Source: a virus
Reading direction: 5' to 3' (one strand)
Length of the DNA stretch: 44,383 nt
Virus record (IMG/VR): IMGVR_UViG_3300048591_000205
Span: 1 to 44,383 of that record
Both the position numbers and the translations under genes were made by a program. Positions 35,984-44,383 of the stretch are shown here, one piece after another. The number at the start of each line of letters is the position of its first letter. Position 1 is the first letter of the stretch. A model generated the notes under the pieces. That model was not told the origin of the DNA. It ran no database searches and worked only from the letters and a program-made list of their open reading frames with translations.

Positions 35984-36967
35984 TCAAACTGCTGAGTCCC
36001 ACTTCACCACACGCGCCTCGGATGCGGCGGTATGCACCAGTCCGTAACCGCCAAGGTAGTACCAGGCCACGCCCTTGGAGCGCCCGTAGTCGGTGGGAAT
36101 CTTTGCCCGGATTTCCTCGGGAACCGCGACGGCTTCCGCCACCGTGTCTTCACCGCAGAAGAAAATCCAGTCAGAGAAGCCGCCGTTCCACGCATCAGCC
36201 GTGTTGGTGAAGGCGTTGAACGTGGTGGAGTCGGCAGCACCGCCTTTCGGGATGTTCGTCTGCTCGACGTAGCGCACGTTCTCGTAACGACCGATCTCCC
36301 CGTTCATGATCATCTGGAGACCTTCCGGGGTGTATTGGTGGAGGGTTTCCAGAGAGTTTTTCAGGGTACGATAGGTCGACGGCCACGCAAGAGCGTAGTA
36401 GTCATCACCGGAGTAAGCCGGGATGTTGCGCTCCTTCATCAGATCGACGATCAGCTTGGCGTGGTTGGTGTTGAACGCCTGGCTGTTGGTGGCGGTACAG
36501 GTGCCGCCTGTCGAAAGGGTGATGGTGGTCGAAGAAGTACCGGCCACGCGCAGCGGTGTCAGGTTGAATTGCTGATGCGCCAAGGCGTCTTGTACCTTGG
36601 TGGCGTCATTCTTCAGCGCCTTCATGACCGCTTGCTTCACGCTGAACTGCGACAGGTCTTCCAACTTGCCGGAGTAGGGAACACTGTTACCGGCTTCGGT
36701 AATGGTCAGCGTGCCTTGCGTGATGGTGAATTGGGTTTCCGGCATGGTGTTGGTTTCAACAATGACGTTGCCTTGCGTCGCCACGTTGGAAACCACGTCC
36801 CAGGTAAAGGTCGCGCCCTTACCCTTGCCTTGTTGCGAGGCGTCTTTAATGTCCGCAAATTGACGAAACTTCGTGGTCGGCTGGAGGGCCTTGCGAAGCT
36901 CCTTGCTCAGATTTTGCGAGTAGAAATACCCGCCGAGGCTGTTAACAGCCCAAAGTTGACCTGCCAT
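35984..36967 (-). CDS. Major capsid protein (N4gp56/HK97-like)
   Basis: 327 aa. MAGQLWAVNSLGGYFYSQNLSKELRKALQP, GKGATFTWDVVSN and VRYVEQTNIPKGG with the end DYGRSKGVAWYYLGGYGLVHT follow the N4gp56-type coat family. Preceded by the scaffold gene. Start ATG 36965-36967. Confidence 0.9.
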   Translation of the reverse strand: MAGQLWAVNSLGGYFYSQNLSKELRKALQPTTKFRQFADIKDASQQGKGKGATFTWDVVSNVATQGNVIVETNTMPETQFTITQGTLTITEAGNSVPYSGKLEDLSQFSVKQAVMKALKNDATKVQDALAHQQFNLTPLRVAGTSSTTITLSTGGTCTATNSQAFNTNHAKLIVDLMKERNIPAYSGDDYYALAWPSTYRTLKNSLETLHQYTPEGLQMIMNGEIGRYENVRYVEQTNIPKGGAADSTTFNAFTNTADAWNGGFSDWIFFCGEDTVAEAVAVPEEIRAKIPTDYGRSKGVAWYYLGGYGLVHTAASEARVVKWDSAV

Positions 36968-36976
36968 GATTTACCT

Positions 36977-37912
36977 CTACGCTTGTTTCCTGGCCTTGCG
37001 CATATCGTTGATGATGTCTGCGACTGACTCAGGTTTGGTTGTCTCTGGAGCCGGTGCCTTTGCTTTGGCGCTCGGCAATGTTTGCACGGTCGCTTTTCTT
37101 TCCTGTTTGTCGGCTAGGGTGTTCGGTGCCTGAGTGCCTTTCCACTTCCTGATGGTCTCGCCGTGCGTCTTGAATGCCTCGCCTAGTGGGATGACAGGCT
37201 CAACGCCTGCCGCCACCCGCGCCAATCTCTGATCTTCAAGATTCACGGCAAGCTGGAGTAGGAACGGGTCTTGCACGATGTCCGCGTAGTCCGTTACAAA
37301 CTTCTCTTGCGCCGTTCTGGCCTCGATTTCCTGCGCTGTGAATTGCTGCACATAGTTGAAGATGTCAGCAGGCTGGATAGCTTGGCGTCCGCCTTTCATC
37401 AATTCTTCAACCGCAAGCGCGGCCAGTTGTGGATCGCCCGAACTCAAGGCTTGGGCGAGGGTCGCAGCGTCGTATTGCTGCGGTTGCGCAACGTCCGTGG
37501 TGGATGGTTGCTTTGTTCTTGATTCTGCTTCTCTCAGGAGGCGCGTGGCTTCTTCCAGCCGCTTGTCTGCCGCGACTTCCTTTTGTAGCGTGCGCCGCCC
37601 CGCTTCGTAAATCTTGGATTCGGGAACCTGGATTTCCTTGCCGTCCACCTTCAGGGTGATGAGCCTTTCTTCCGGCTCCGGCTCTTTCTCGGGTTCCGCT
37701 TTTTTCTCTGCGTCAGCTTCAGGCTCTTTTGCCTGCTCGGGCTCTTTCTCGGGCTCCGGCTCTTTCTCCGGTTCCGCGCCTTCGGGAACCAACTCTGCGA
37801 ATTCTTCCTTCTTCTGCTCTTCGACGTTTCCCGCGATTTGTTCCATTGCTGCGTCGCGGGGGTTCGGCGTTGCCTGAACTTCCTCCGCGCCCTGTTGGGT
37901 GGCTTCGGTCAT
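36977..37912 (-). CDS. Scaffolding protein
   Basis: 311 aa, very acidic, with EPEKEPEPE-type repeats at residues 50-85 and a helical C-terminus (ESVADIINDMRKARKQA) for coat binding. Placed directly before the coat gene, as scaffolds are. Stop 10 bp from the coat start. Confidence 0.85.
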   Translation of the reverse strand: MTEATQQGAEEVQATPNPRDAAMEQIAGNVEEQKKEEFAELVPEGAEPEKEPEPEKEPEQAKEPEADAEKKAEPEKEPEPEERLITLKVDGKEIQVPESKIYEAGRRTLQKEVAADKRLEEATRLLREAESRTKQPSTTDVAQPQQYDAATLAQALSSGDPQLAALAVEELMKGGRQAIQPADIFNYVQQFTAQEIEARTAQEKFVTDYADIVQDPFLLQLAVNLEDQRLARVAAGVEPVIPLGEAFKTHGETIRKWKGTQAPNTLADKQERKATVQTLPSAKAKAPAPETTKPESVADIINDMRKARKQA

Positions 37913-37928
37913 TTGTGTCTCCAGAAAT

Positions 37929-37951
37929 GAAAAAACCCGCCGTAGCGGGTT
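37929..37951 (-). terminator. Rho-independent terminator before scaffold gene
   Basis: Minus strand AACCCGC-TACG-GCGGGTT followed by TTTTTT. Separates the small head genes from the scaffold-coat pair. Confidence 0.85.
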
Positions 37952-37971
37952 GGTCTTGGTTTAGTGACGGG

Positions 37972-38244
37972 TTACTCTGGCTGGCCGTCCAATGCGTCCA
38001 TAGCCTGCTTGCCGGATGTCACCAATTCAGCAAGCCATACCTTGAAGGATTCAGCCCTCCATATCCTGTTTTGCAGTTCCTGTATCTTCCTGCGCCGCCA
38101 CGGAAGCACGGTCTTGAGCGATTCATAGGCGTCCTGCGCCTCCTGCTCTGCCGCGCCCAGCATGTATTGGCCGAGTTCGGATTCGATGAATTCCTCGGCA
38201 TCCTTGCCGATGATGGCCTCAGCAAACAGCATTTCCCTGTCCAT
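37972..38244 (-). CDS. Hypothetical head-region protein, 90 aa
   Basis: Helical, acidic/basic (FAEAIIGKDAEEFIESELGQYM, RRRKIQELQNRIWRAES). Common pattern of small phage proteins between portal and scaffold. ATG forms TGATG with the previous stop. Role unknown. Confidence 0.62.
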   Translation of the reverse strand: MDREMLFAEAIIGKDAEEFIESELGQYMLGAAEQEAQDAYESLKTVLPWRRRKIQELQNRIWRAESFKVWLAELVTSGKQAMDALDGQPE

Positions 38245-38714
38245 CAGGCTTCTGAAGCTACTAAGAACATAAATATCGCTTCCTCCTCAAATACAGCCAG
38301 TTGTTGCGCGATCTCGATGGCGGCGAATTCCGCCTTTATCTCTGCATCCAATGCGCTGCGCATCTGCAAGACTTCGCTAACTGCCTTTTCGACCAGGGCT
38401 TTCTGTTCGACCTTGGCGAATTCTTCGGATTGCTTGGCGATGCTGTCTATTGCTACCGGGGCATGTTCAAGCGGCTTGCGCTTTTTCTCTACCAGAGAAT
38501 TGAGCTTCGCCTTGATTATCTCCGCAGCCCTGTACCCGCCACGGCTCCAGCCGCCGCTAACGGCTTCTGCTGGCTTCCTGTCGTCAAACCACAGTTCGGC
38601 AGAAACCAAGGCAACGCACACAATAGTTGCGGCCATGTCGGCAAACGACGCGCCACCAGCATCAAGCGGGCCATCAATCCCGCCGTCAAACGGGTCGAAT
38701 GGATCAAACGCCAC
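38244..38714 (-). CDS. Hypothetical head-region protein, 156 aa
   Basis: GTG 38712-38714. N-terminal PFDPFDGGIDGPLDAGGASF, a hydrophobic helix (ATIVCVALVSAELWF), and a long charged helix. Perhaps an inner head protein; no family recognised. Confidence 0.58.
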   Translation of the reverse strand: MAFDPFDPFDGGIDGPLDAGGASFADMAATIVCVALVSAELWFDDRKPAEAVSGGWSRGGYRAAEIIKAKLNSLVEKKRKPLEHAPVAIDSIAKQSEEFAKVEQKALVEKAVSEVLQMRSALDAEIKAEFAAIEIAQQLAVFEEEAIFMFLVASEA

Positions 38715-38716
38715 AA

Positions 38717-39199
38717 TCAGCCCCCGTCGCGGGTGGTGATCGTCCTTGTTCCGCTGATGACCGTGCCGCCAACCCTTGTTTTAGTCCCATCAAGAGACTT
38801 GAATGCAATGCTGGTGCCATCCAGGCCGGTGGCGTTGCCGGTCAGTCGCGCCAGCATCAGGCGCATGGCCTGCTTCAGGGTTAAATCCCCTTCGACAAAG
38901 GATTCCAGCACCGCGCCTGTTACGTCATCTTGTGAGAGCGCATTCACTTTCACGGTGCAGGCAAACTTGGTGCTGCCCTTCGGTAGCGCCTGATTGACTA
39001 CCCCAGCTGCGGTGATGGTGGCGGGGGAATTCTTCAGGGAAGTCATATCGGCGTTCGATACTATCCCCGCGTTGGTGATCGCGCCGTTCTGGCGTCCAAA
39101 CCCCTTGATGCCTGCATTCACCGTCCCGGCGTTGTCATCTCCCCAGGTAGCCGCAGCGGCAGGGCCGTACCATTGCAGGGTGTAGAGATCGGCCAGCAT
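38717..39199 (-). CDS. Structural protein of unknown role, 160 aa
   Basis: Repeated VNAGIKGFGRQNGAITNAGIV and a C-terminal block EGDLTLKQAMRLMLARLTGNATG with GTKTRVGGTVISGTRTIT, found in several podoviral small structural proteins. Likely part of the neck or fibre base. Confidence 0.58.
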   Translation of the reverse strand: MLADLYTLQWYGPAAAATWGDDNAGTVNAGIKGFGRQNGAITNAGIVSNADMTSLKNSPATITAAGVVNQALPKGSTKFACTVKVNALSQDDVTGAVLESFVEGDLTLKQAMRLMLARLTGNATGLDGTSIAFKSLDGTKTRVGGTVISGTRTITTRDGG

Positions 39200-39816
39200 C
39201 AGACAGGCTCAACCGAGATAACGGCATACCAGGCCAGATCCCCGCCTGTGGCGTTGGTCAGCTGTCTGACAGTGAAGCCCTCGCCGTTCCTCAGCACCAC
39301 GTCCTGCACTTCTATCCCTTCCGGCATCCAGTTCAATCCGGCCATCAACTGCTGCGCCATACTGTTCTGCGTGAGCAGCATTTCGTCGTTTGTGAATGTC
39401 AGCGGAAACAGCAGCGTGCCTTCCGTCACCGTCGCGCCGGTTTTCAGCAGAACTTCGGCGGGGAGTGCCGCAAAGCTGCTGTCGTGCGGGTTTGGCGTTA
39501 TGTCCGTTCCGCCCGAGAAGTTGGTGGCGTAGCGCACGTTGAACCTTAGCCGCCCGCCCGTTATCCCTGACTCCTGTCGCAGGATGATGAACAGCTTTTT
39601 GACATACACCAGAACATCAGCAGACCCGTTGTAGATGGACAGGTGTTGCAGGTTGTTGGCGCAGGTGGTCTCTGCCACCACGCCGAACGTCGCCGGGGCA
39701 GTCTGGAATACGTTCCCGCCATGCACGTCGTTTGCGCCGACGGTGCGCTGCAAATAGCGCAGTTTCGCGCTGTCTCCCGCCGAAGAGGGCGGAAGCTGGA
39801 AATAGCTCTCAGGCAT
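39199..39816 (-). CDS. Structural protein, tandem paralogue A, 205 aa
   Basis: MPESYFQLPPSSAGDSAKLR, YVKKLFIILRQESGITGGRLR, LFPLTFTNDEMLLTQ and MAGLNWMPEGIEVQDVVLRNGEGF align along the full length with the next gene. Beta-rich; likely virion surface or neck protein. Confidence 0.7.
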   Translation of the reverse strand: MPESYFQLPPSSAGDSAKLRYLQRTVGANDVHGGNVFQTAPATFGVVAETTCANNLQHLSIYNGSADVLVYVKKLFIILRQESGITGGRLRFNVRYATNFSGGTDITPNPHDSSFAALPAEVLLKTGATVTEGTLLFPLTFTNDEMLLTQNSMAQQLMAGLNWMPEGIEVQDVVLRNGEGFTVRQLTNATGGDLAWYAVISVEPV

Positions 39817-40429
39817 CGTCTATGGTGAAGACGATCAGCCAGGCGAATTGACCCACCGTCGAGTTGGTGATTTGCTTGATGGTCAAGCCTTCACCCTCTC
39901 TCAGTCTTACTTCCTGCACTTCCGCGCCCTCGGGGAACCAGTTGAGTCCAGCCATGAGTTGCGCCGTGGGGAAAGCCTGGGTCGCGCCGACCTCGTCGTT
40001 GGTGTAGGTCAGCGGGAACAGGAGCGTCGATTCCGTGACGGAGGTCGCCGCCGTCCGCACGGTGATCTGCGCCGGGATGGCCGGATTGGCCGAGTCGGCG
40101 GAAGCCGGTGTCACCACCGTCCCGCCAGAATGCGCCGTGGCACGTTTGACATCCGAGCGCAAGGCCACGCCCGTAACCGTGGAAAGCTGCGTGTTGATGA
40201 TGAACAGCTTTTTAAGCGCCACCACCTTGCCGGAGCCGGTGTCGTTCAGAATGGAGATGACTTGTTTGTTCTGGGCGCAGGTAACGGCATCGGCCAGGGC
40301 GTAGTAGGTCGGCAGCGCCGCCTGATACACGGCCTGCTCATGGACGGTATTCGCCCCGATGACTCTGGAGCGGGTGCGTACCTTGGAGCCGGTGCTATTG
40401 GGCGGAACCTGGATGTAGGACTCAGGCAT
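39809..40429 (-). CDS. Structural protein, tandem paralogue B, 206 aa
   Basis: MPESYIQVPPNSTGSKVRTR, ALKKLFIINTQLSTVTGVALR, LFPLTYTNDEVGATQ and MAGLNWFPEGAEVQEVRLREGEG mirror paralogue A. Overlaps it by 8 bp. Products of a tandem duplication. Confidence 0.7.
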   Translation of the reverse strand: MPESYIQVPPNSTGSKVRTRSRVIGANTVHEQAVYQAALPTYYALADAVTCAQNKQVISILNDTGSGKVVALKKLFIINTQLSTVTGVALRSDVKRATAHSGGTVVTPASADSANPAIPAQITVRTAATSVTESTLLFPLTYTNDEVGATQAFPTAQLMAGLNWFPEGAEVQEVRLREGEGLTIKQITNSTVGQFAWLIVFTIDDA

Positions 40430-40840
40430 TTAGTCCTCCTGCACCGCAAGCGTGCCAGCGGGGAAACGCGGGGTGATGAGGGCGGATATGTTGATCGAGG
40501 CCGTTAAAGCGCCGGAGTAAAGAATCTGCGACGCCCCGGAAGAAACCAGCCCGATGGAAACGTGGGTGATGGTGTTCGCGCCTGCGGTGCATTCGGGAAA
40601 GGTCACTTCCCCCGTATTGCTTGCCTGATTGCCCGAGACAGTCCAACCTGCCCCGTCCCGAGAAACCGCAACACGCGCATAGCCGGTGTAATCCGCTTCG
40701 TTGGTGGTCTGGTCGCCCGCTTCGCCGGGGTCGGCGGTGTGCAGGGCAACATAAAGGTTCGTCGCCGCCGCCCAACTGATGGCCGTGCCGTTGAAGGCGT
40801 ACTTGACGAAGTCATTTTCCGTGGTGTTGGATTTGCTCAT
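40430..40840 (-). CDS. Phage structural protein, 136 aa
   Basis: NLYVALHTADPGEAGDQTTNEADYTGYARVAV and NTITHVSIGLVSSG are the signature of a widespread small phage protein family often annotated as tail fibre or head protein. Follows the portal gene directly. Confidence 0.7.
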   Translation of the reverse strand: MSKSNTTENDFVKYAFNGTAISWAAATNLYVALHTADPGEAGDQTTNEADYTGYARVAVSRDGAGWTVSGNQASNTGEVTFPECTAGANTITHVSIGLVSSGASQILYSGALTASINISALITPRFPAGTLAVQED

Positions 40841-40843
40841 GTT

Positions 40844-43141
40844 TTACCCTTCTTGCACAACGCCCGTATAGACATTCCCGCTAGGCGCTTTCATGGTGAT
40901 CTGCTTCTTCTTGGGTTGCTTCAGTCCTTCGATAACCTGCGCCATGCCTGTCAACATGTTCTGGCTGATCTGGTCAATGGCTTGGGCCATCTGCATGGAA
41001 TCGGCTTGTTTCTTGGCTTCGCCTTCGGCCTTCTCGGTTTCCTTGCCTTCGGCCTGTTGCGCCTTGGAATGCTCGGCCATGAGAGCCTTCATCTTTTCCA
41101 CTTCCATCAAGGCGACGGCCTTTTGCGCCTCGATATCCAGCCTGGCCTGTTCGATAATCAGCTCGATCTCCGCATCCATCACAGCACGTTCGCGCTCGGC
41201 GTCAATCTTCTGCGCCTCGTTCATGGCCTTGGTCTGGCTTTCCTGCGCCTTGATGGCAAGCTCTCCCTGCTTGTCGCGGATTTGCTGCTCAAGCTCCTGA
41301 ATCCTCGCCTGCGCCTCTTGTATGGCGTTCTGCGCGCCTTCCTGCATGGCCTGCATCTGCTGTTGCATTTCCTGCATCTGCTGCTGAACCTGTGGCGGGA
41401 TTTGGATGCCATCCTTGCCGCCGAAGAACCGGGAGCCGTCCCGATATCCAGCAAGCCCGAAGACTTCTTTTGTCACCGCGTCCATGTCGGCATTTGGCAG
41501 GGATTGCATCACCCCGGCCACGGTCTGTGCGGCCATCGTGAATTTCTGCATCTTGGACTGAGGATTGGTGGCCCCCATGCCCACATTGACATTGACCGTC
41601 ACGTCATGGTTAAGCATGGAGTCGGTAATCTGGTCGATGCCGTATTTCTGTATCTCGGCCTTCTGCCCGACGATGCCTAATACAACCTCGTCTGTTTCGT
41701 AAGCCTGTTCCAGCTTGACCAACTGCCTAAGAACAGGCTCTACCCATGTCTCCACAAAGGTGCGGATGAGGTATTCAGTCAGGGCGGATGCGCCGTTTTG
41801 CATCATCCCCATCCCGCCGACCGTCTCATTAAGCTGCCGGTTTGTCATGACCGAGGATTGGGAGAAGTTGCCCATCAACTCATCAAAATCGACGTTCAAC
41901 CTGTCCTGCTCTGCGTAGGCTGAGGAAGTAACGTCAGGCCAGTTGATTTCCTCCACGTCGTCCAACTGATCGACCATCGTCACCGATCCGGCGACGTTGC
42001 GCATCAGGGACGGGATATCAACGGACTTTCCGCGCTTGGCCTTCCACCGCTTGTTCAGAACCAGCTTGACGTTATCCAGGCGGGAGTTGGCCAGCTCATT
42101 GGCTTCCTTCTGCAACCCCTCGCCCAATTCGGCAAGGGCCTTGGGGATGGCCTTGTGTGCCTCGATGACGCTAAAACCGATAACCAGAGGGCGCACGCCG
42201 TGGAAATACACGTCTGACAATTCCTTTGGGTCAGTCAGCATGTGCTGAGTGCCCATCGTGTAATAGACGTACTCTTTCCCGTCCTTGCGCATGAAATTCT
42301 CATGCACCCAGGCTATTTCGTGGTCCGTGATGGGGGTATCGGACTTCTTGGAGTCCTCTTTGCCCTCTTCGCGTTCGTTGCGGATGGATTCGTAATCAGA
42401 CATGGCTTGCCTGATTTCCTCATCCTCCAGCTTCTTCCAAACAGGCTGGCCGGTCTTGCTGTCCTGCCTGCCCATCATCTGCTTGACATCGCAGACGTAC
42501 ATGGGGATCAGGCGGATGACATACGGGCTGGTGTTGATCGGGTCTGTCCAGTCAGCCCCGGCATCGAAGCGGATATTCTCAATCGGAAGAAGCTCGATGC
42601 AGGGCTTGTCCTCGATGATTTCCTTCTGATCCACTTCTATCGTTACGGGTGAGCCGTCTTCGTTGATGATGGGTTGCCCATCCACCAAGTAAGGCTGAGG
42701 CACCTTGACGGTCTTGTCCTTGTACTTCCAATACTGGTAGGAACAGACAACCCCAATAACCTGTGTTTCCTGAAACGCCCCGATCAGGGTGATGAACCAG
42801 GGAATGGTCTTTTGCAGCCGGTAGTTCAATAGCTGCTGATAGACCTCCGCGCTGGCCTTCTGCATCGGGTCGTTGTCGTTGGCTGGCTCACAGGTAACAA
42901 CATCCACGTTCGAAAAAAAAGCCGCTGCGGCGGCGGCTTCGTTCTTGCGGATGACAGACCGTATCTTGGGCCTGAATATCTTTGAACGGTACTTGTAGGT
43001 TTCCGAGTGGTATTTCGAATCCTTGGGGTGGCGGTTGCTGAAATAGGAAATGTTGTCTTCCCACCGCTTGCGATAGTTGGAGTCGATAAACCCCGTGGAA
43101 GTCTTGAATGCGTCGCTCGCCAGCGTCAGCCAGTCACTCAT
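40844..43141 (-). CDS. Portal protein (P22-like, long coiled-coil tail)
   Basis: 765 aa, near the size of P22 gp1. Conserved regions include SKIFRPKIRSVIRKNEAAAAAAFF, PIENIRFDAGADWTDP, and DELMGNFSQSSVMTNRQLNETVGG. The last 200 residues form a Gln/Glu/Met-rich coiled coil (QQMQEMQQQMQAMQEGAQ). Forms the DNA channel bound by the terminase. Confidence 0.93.
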   Translation of the reverse strand: MSDWLTLASDAFKTSTGFIDSNYRKRWEDNISYFSNRHPKDSKYHSETYKYRSKIFRPKIRSVIRKNEAAAAAAFFSNVDVVTCEPANDNDPMQKASAEVYQQLLNYRLQKTIPWFITLIGAFQETQVIGVVCSYQYWKYKDKTVKVPQPYLVDGQPIINEDGSPVTIEVDQKEIIEDKPCIELLPIENIRFDAGADWTDPINTSPYVIRLIPMYVCDVKQMMGRQDSKTGQPVWKKLEDEEIRQAMSDYESIRNEREEGKEDSKKSDTPITDHEIAWVHENFMRKDGKEYVYYTMGTQHMLTDPKELSDVYFHGVRPLVIGFSVIEAHKAIPKALAELGEGLQKEANELANSRLDNVKLVLNKRWKAKRGKSVDIPSLMRNVAGSVTMVDQLDDVEEINWPDVTSSAYAEQDRLNVDFDELMGNFSQSSVMTNRQLNETVGGMGMMQNGASALTEYLIRTFVETWVEPVLRQLVKLEQAYETDEVVLGIVGQKAEIQKYGIDQITDSMLNHDVTVNVNVGMGATNPQSKMQKFTMAAQTVAGVMQSLPNADMDAVTKEVFGLAGYRDGSRFFGGKDGIQIPPQVQQQMQEMQQQMQAMQEGAQNAIQEAQARIQELEQQIRDKQGELAIKAQESQTKAMNEAQKIDAERERAVMDAEIELIIEQARLDIEAQKAVALMEVEKMKALMAEHSKAQQAEGKETEKAEGEAKKQADSMQMAQAIDQISQNMLTGMAQVIEGLKQPKKKQITMKAPSGNVYTGVVQEG

Positions 43142-43452
43142 CGCGCACCCCTTACACCTTCCACTGATTTAATGTCTTCGCCGTTGTATTTGCCGCGCCG
43201 CAGATTGGCGCGTTCAAGGAATTCACCACCGGCCCGGATAATCTTCTTCTTCCTGATGGCCGCGTCGGTAATATTCCGGATGTGCAGCACCATGCCGTAA
43301 AGGCTGGAGAGATACAGATTCTTGATGACCATCAACCCGCCAGCGATATTCACCGCCCACAGGTGGCCCGGATAGTGTTCGTGCAGGGTTTCCGCCGCCT
43401 CCTTGGCAAGCGTCATGTCCTGCGCTTCCTGTGTGTCAGCCTGATAGATCAC
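43138..43452 (-). CDS. Hypothetical protein between terminase and portal, 104 aa
   Basis: GTG 43450-43452 (GTGA overlap). EAAETLHEHYPGHLWAVNIAGGLMVIKNLYLS and YGMVLHIRNITDAAIRKK form a compact alpha/beta domain seen between terL and portal of related phages. Role unknown. Confidence 0.68.
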   Translation of the reverse strand: MIYQADTQEAQDMTLAKEAAETLHEHYPGHLWAVNIAGGLMVIKNLYLSSLYGMVLHIRNITDAAIRKKKIIRAGGEFLERANLRRGKYNGEDIKSVEGVRGAR

Positions 43453-43619
43453 GATGGCTGATATATCCCGGTTGCCTTGTCGTCCGTGGATTGGAACTTG
43501 CGGCCATTGGAAAACTGATAGGCCGGGTCGGGCTTCTTGTAATCCTTGCCCGCAGCCTTCTGCACCAGGTCTTTCAGGTTGACGACTTTTGTCGTTACGC
43601 GGTTATTGGGCTGTGTCAT
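43449..43619 (-). CDS. Hypothetical protein, 56 aa
   Basis: Start ATG 43617-43619 overlaps the terminase stop (ATGA). Basic; TKVVNLKDLVQKAAGKDYKKPDPAY. Small gene between terL and the next protein; no family recognised. Confidence 0.6.
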   Translation of the reverse strand: MTQPNNRVTTKVVNLKDLVQKAAGKDYKKPDPAYQFSNGRKFQSTDDKATGIYQPS

Positions 43620-44383
43620 ATGTCTGGATACCATTCGGGGTTAAGTTCGCTGTCGTCCAACGCTTCCATCGGCCACGACAGGGGCAAGTCTGGTTCTGCA
43701 ATCCTCGCCAACGAATCGAGCATGTCGTCGTGAATGCCCACAGGGAAGGCCGCGTATTCTTCTTCGAGGAAGTCCTGCACCAGATCACGGACAGTTCCCT
43801 GATAGTCGGTCTTATGCATAGAGAGCGGGAAGTAGAACTTTCCCTGCTCAAATATGGGAATGAGGCGCTTGATGCGGTCGTTCTTGGGGATCGTGCCGCC
43901 CACCTCGACAACATCAAAGCGGTAGTTAATCCGGCCTTGCTCGGCCTTGATGTGGTCAATGTCGGCCATCATCCCGTAACGCTCATACCGGACTTCGATG
44001 GGCTTCCACTTCTTATGCAAGTCAATGACGCGGCTGGTGCGCTGCGTCAGGTTCAGGCGATCCCTAACCATGTCCAGCACGTAGTAATTCTTGTCCTCGC
44101 CCAAGCCGATGACCCACATGGACGTATAGTCATTGCTTGGGCGCTTGCCGTTAGCAGCATCCACCAGGATGTATCGGGTCGTGCCACGCTCGGCAGAGTC
44201 GAAGTAATGCTTGAGCCATTCGCGCTTGAATCCCTGCGTTTCATCAGCCTTCGGGTTTTGCATAAGCTGCGAAGACGCCGTATATGGCCCCATGTCACGC
44301 CGTTTTTCTGCCAGCTTTTCTTTTGTCCAAAGAACCGGGTTACCGTCAAACATACCGTTATCTGTGGCTGGATAAATTCTAGG
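43616..44383 (-). CDS. terL: Terminase large subunit, C-terminal nuclease part (cut by window end)
   Basis: RNase H-like nuclease half of TerL. RYILVDAANGKRPSNDYTSM gives the first catalytic Asp and VGIHDDMLDSLARI the last acidic cluster. GPYTASSQLMQNP is the linker typical of phage terminases. The stretch 44257-44383 duplicates bases 1-127; the true gene joins to 1..898. Confidence 0.93.
   Translation of the reverse strand, partial: PRIYPATDNGMFDGNPVLWTKEKLAEKRRDMGPYTASSQLMQNPKADETQGFKREWLKHYFDSAERGTTRYILVDAANGKRPSNDYTSMWVIGLGEDKNYYVLDMVRDRLNLTQRTSRVIDLHKKWKPIEVRYERYGMMADIDHIKAEQGRINYRFDVVEVGGTIPKNDRIKRLIPIFEQGKFYFPLSMHKTDYQGTVRDLVQDFLEEEYAAFPVGIHDDMLDSLARIAEPDLPLSWPMEALDDSELNPEWYPDI
44257..44383. 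repeat. Terminal duplicate, right copy
   Basis: Exact copy of 1-127. Shows that the contig closes to a circle of about 44,256 bp. Confidence 0.9.

Noticed and set aside
36032-37027. Long open frame on the plus strand (about 330 codons)
   Set aside because: It is the exact antisense of the coat gene, with no ribosome site and low-complexity Val/Gly/Arg content; a shadow caused by codon bias.
40562-41680. Plus-strand open frame of about 370 codons
   Set aside because: Lies opposite the portal C-terminal coiled coil; the Leu/His repeats are the complement of the Gln/Met/Glu codons.
1-44383. tRNA genes and CRISPR arrays
   Set aside because: No cloverleaf with the GTTCRANNC T-loop and no regular repeat-spacer pattern was found by eye on either strand.

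Overview
The window is a closed circular genome of a tailed phage. The first 127 bases (1-127) reappear exactly as the last 127 bases (44257-44383), so the unit genome is about 44,256 bp and the large terminase gene is cut by the arbitrary contig ends. Virion genes are P22-like: a long portal with a coiled-coil tail, scaffold, N4gp56/HK97-like coat, gp4-like adaptor, gp10-like stabilisation proteins and internal ejection proteins. This suggests a short-tailed (podovirus-like) particle. The early regions follow lambda logic. The GC-rich sequence, Rz/Rz1-type spanins, SAR endolysin and integron-type cassettes point to a proteobacterial (Gram-negative) host; the genus cannot be read from the sequence.

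Layout. A divergent control region (8193-8497) holds two back-to-back sigma70 promoters with matching sequences. Leftward (minus strand, pR-like): Cro-like regulator, terminator, an 89-aa protein in the CII position, HNH protein, O-like replication protein containing an 11-bp iteron origin, a dense chain of small overlapping genes, a NinB-like gene, a short integron cassette array (3659-4764), a small promoter-driven operon, a Ref-like HNH, a nuclease-like protein, a Q-like antiterminator, a terminator, then small and large terminase. Across the contig junction follow portal, scaffold, coat and tail genes, and finally lysis genes (43619 down to 17605). Rightward (plus strand, pL-like): small early genes, an ERF annealing protein, a YqaJ-type exonuclease, an SSB-like protein, then a long integron cassette array (10642-17479).

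The main discovery is that this phage carries about 20 integron attC sites: 16 on the plus strand and 4 on the minus strand. They have the diagnostic features: RYYYAAC/GTTRRRY-like ends, imperfect palindromes and unpaired extrahelical bases all on one strand. Each separates a small ORF. Both arrays begin immediately after a phage recombination gene whose stop codon overlaps the first attC, and both are co-directional with early transcription. No integron integrase, attI, phage integrase or CI-like repressor is visible. Cassette cargo includes a MazG-like hydrolase, a Dam-type DNA methyltransferase, a Lar-like zinc protein, a DHH phosphoesterase, a ribbon-helix-helix-like protein and many unknowns. 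In four cases the next ORF starts inside the attC hairpin loop and is translated through the recombination site.

Other notable points are a methyltransferase-glycosyltransferase (GT9) fusion inside the head genes, two different GH24 lysozymes, a proteasome/HslV-like Ntn hydrolase, an Rz1 gene nested in Rz, a homing endonuclease whose ribosome binding site is in a hairpin that also holds an extended -10 promoter, and duplicated structural modules.
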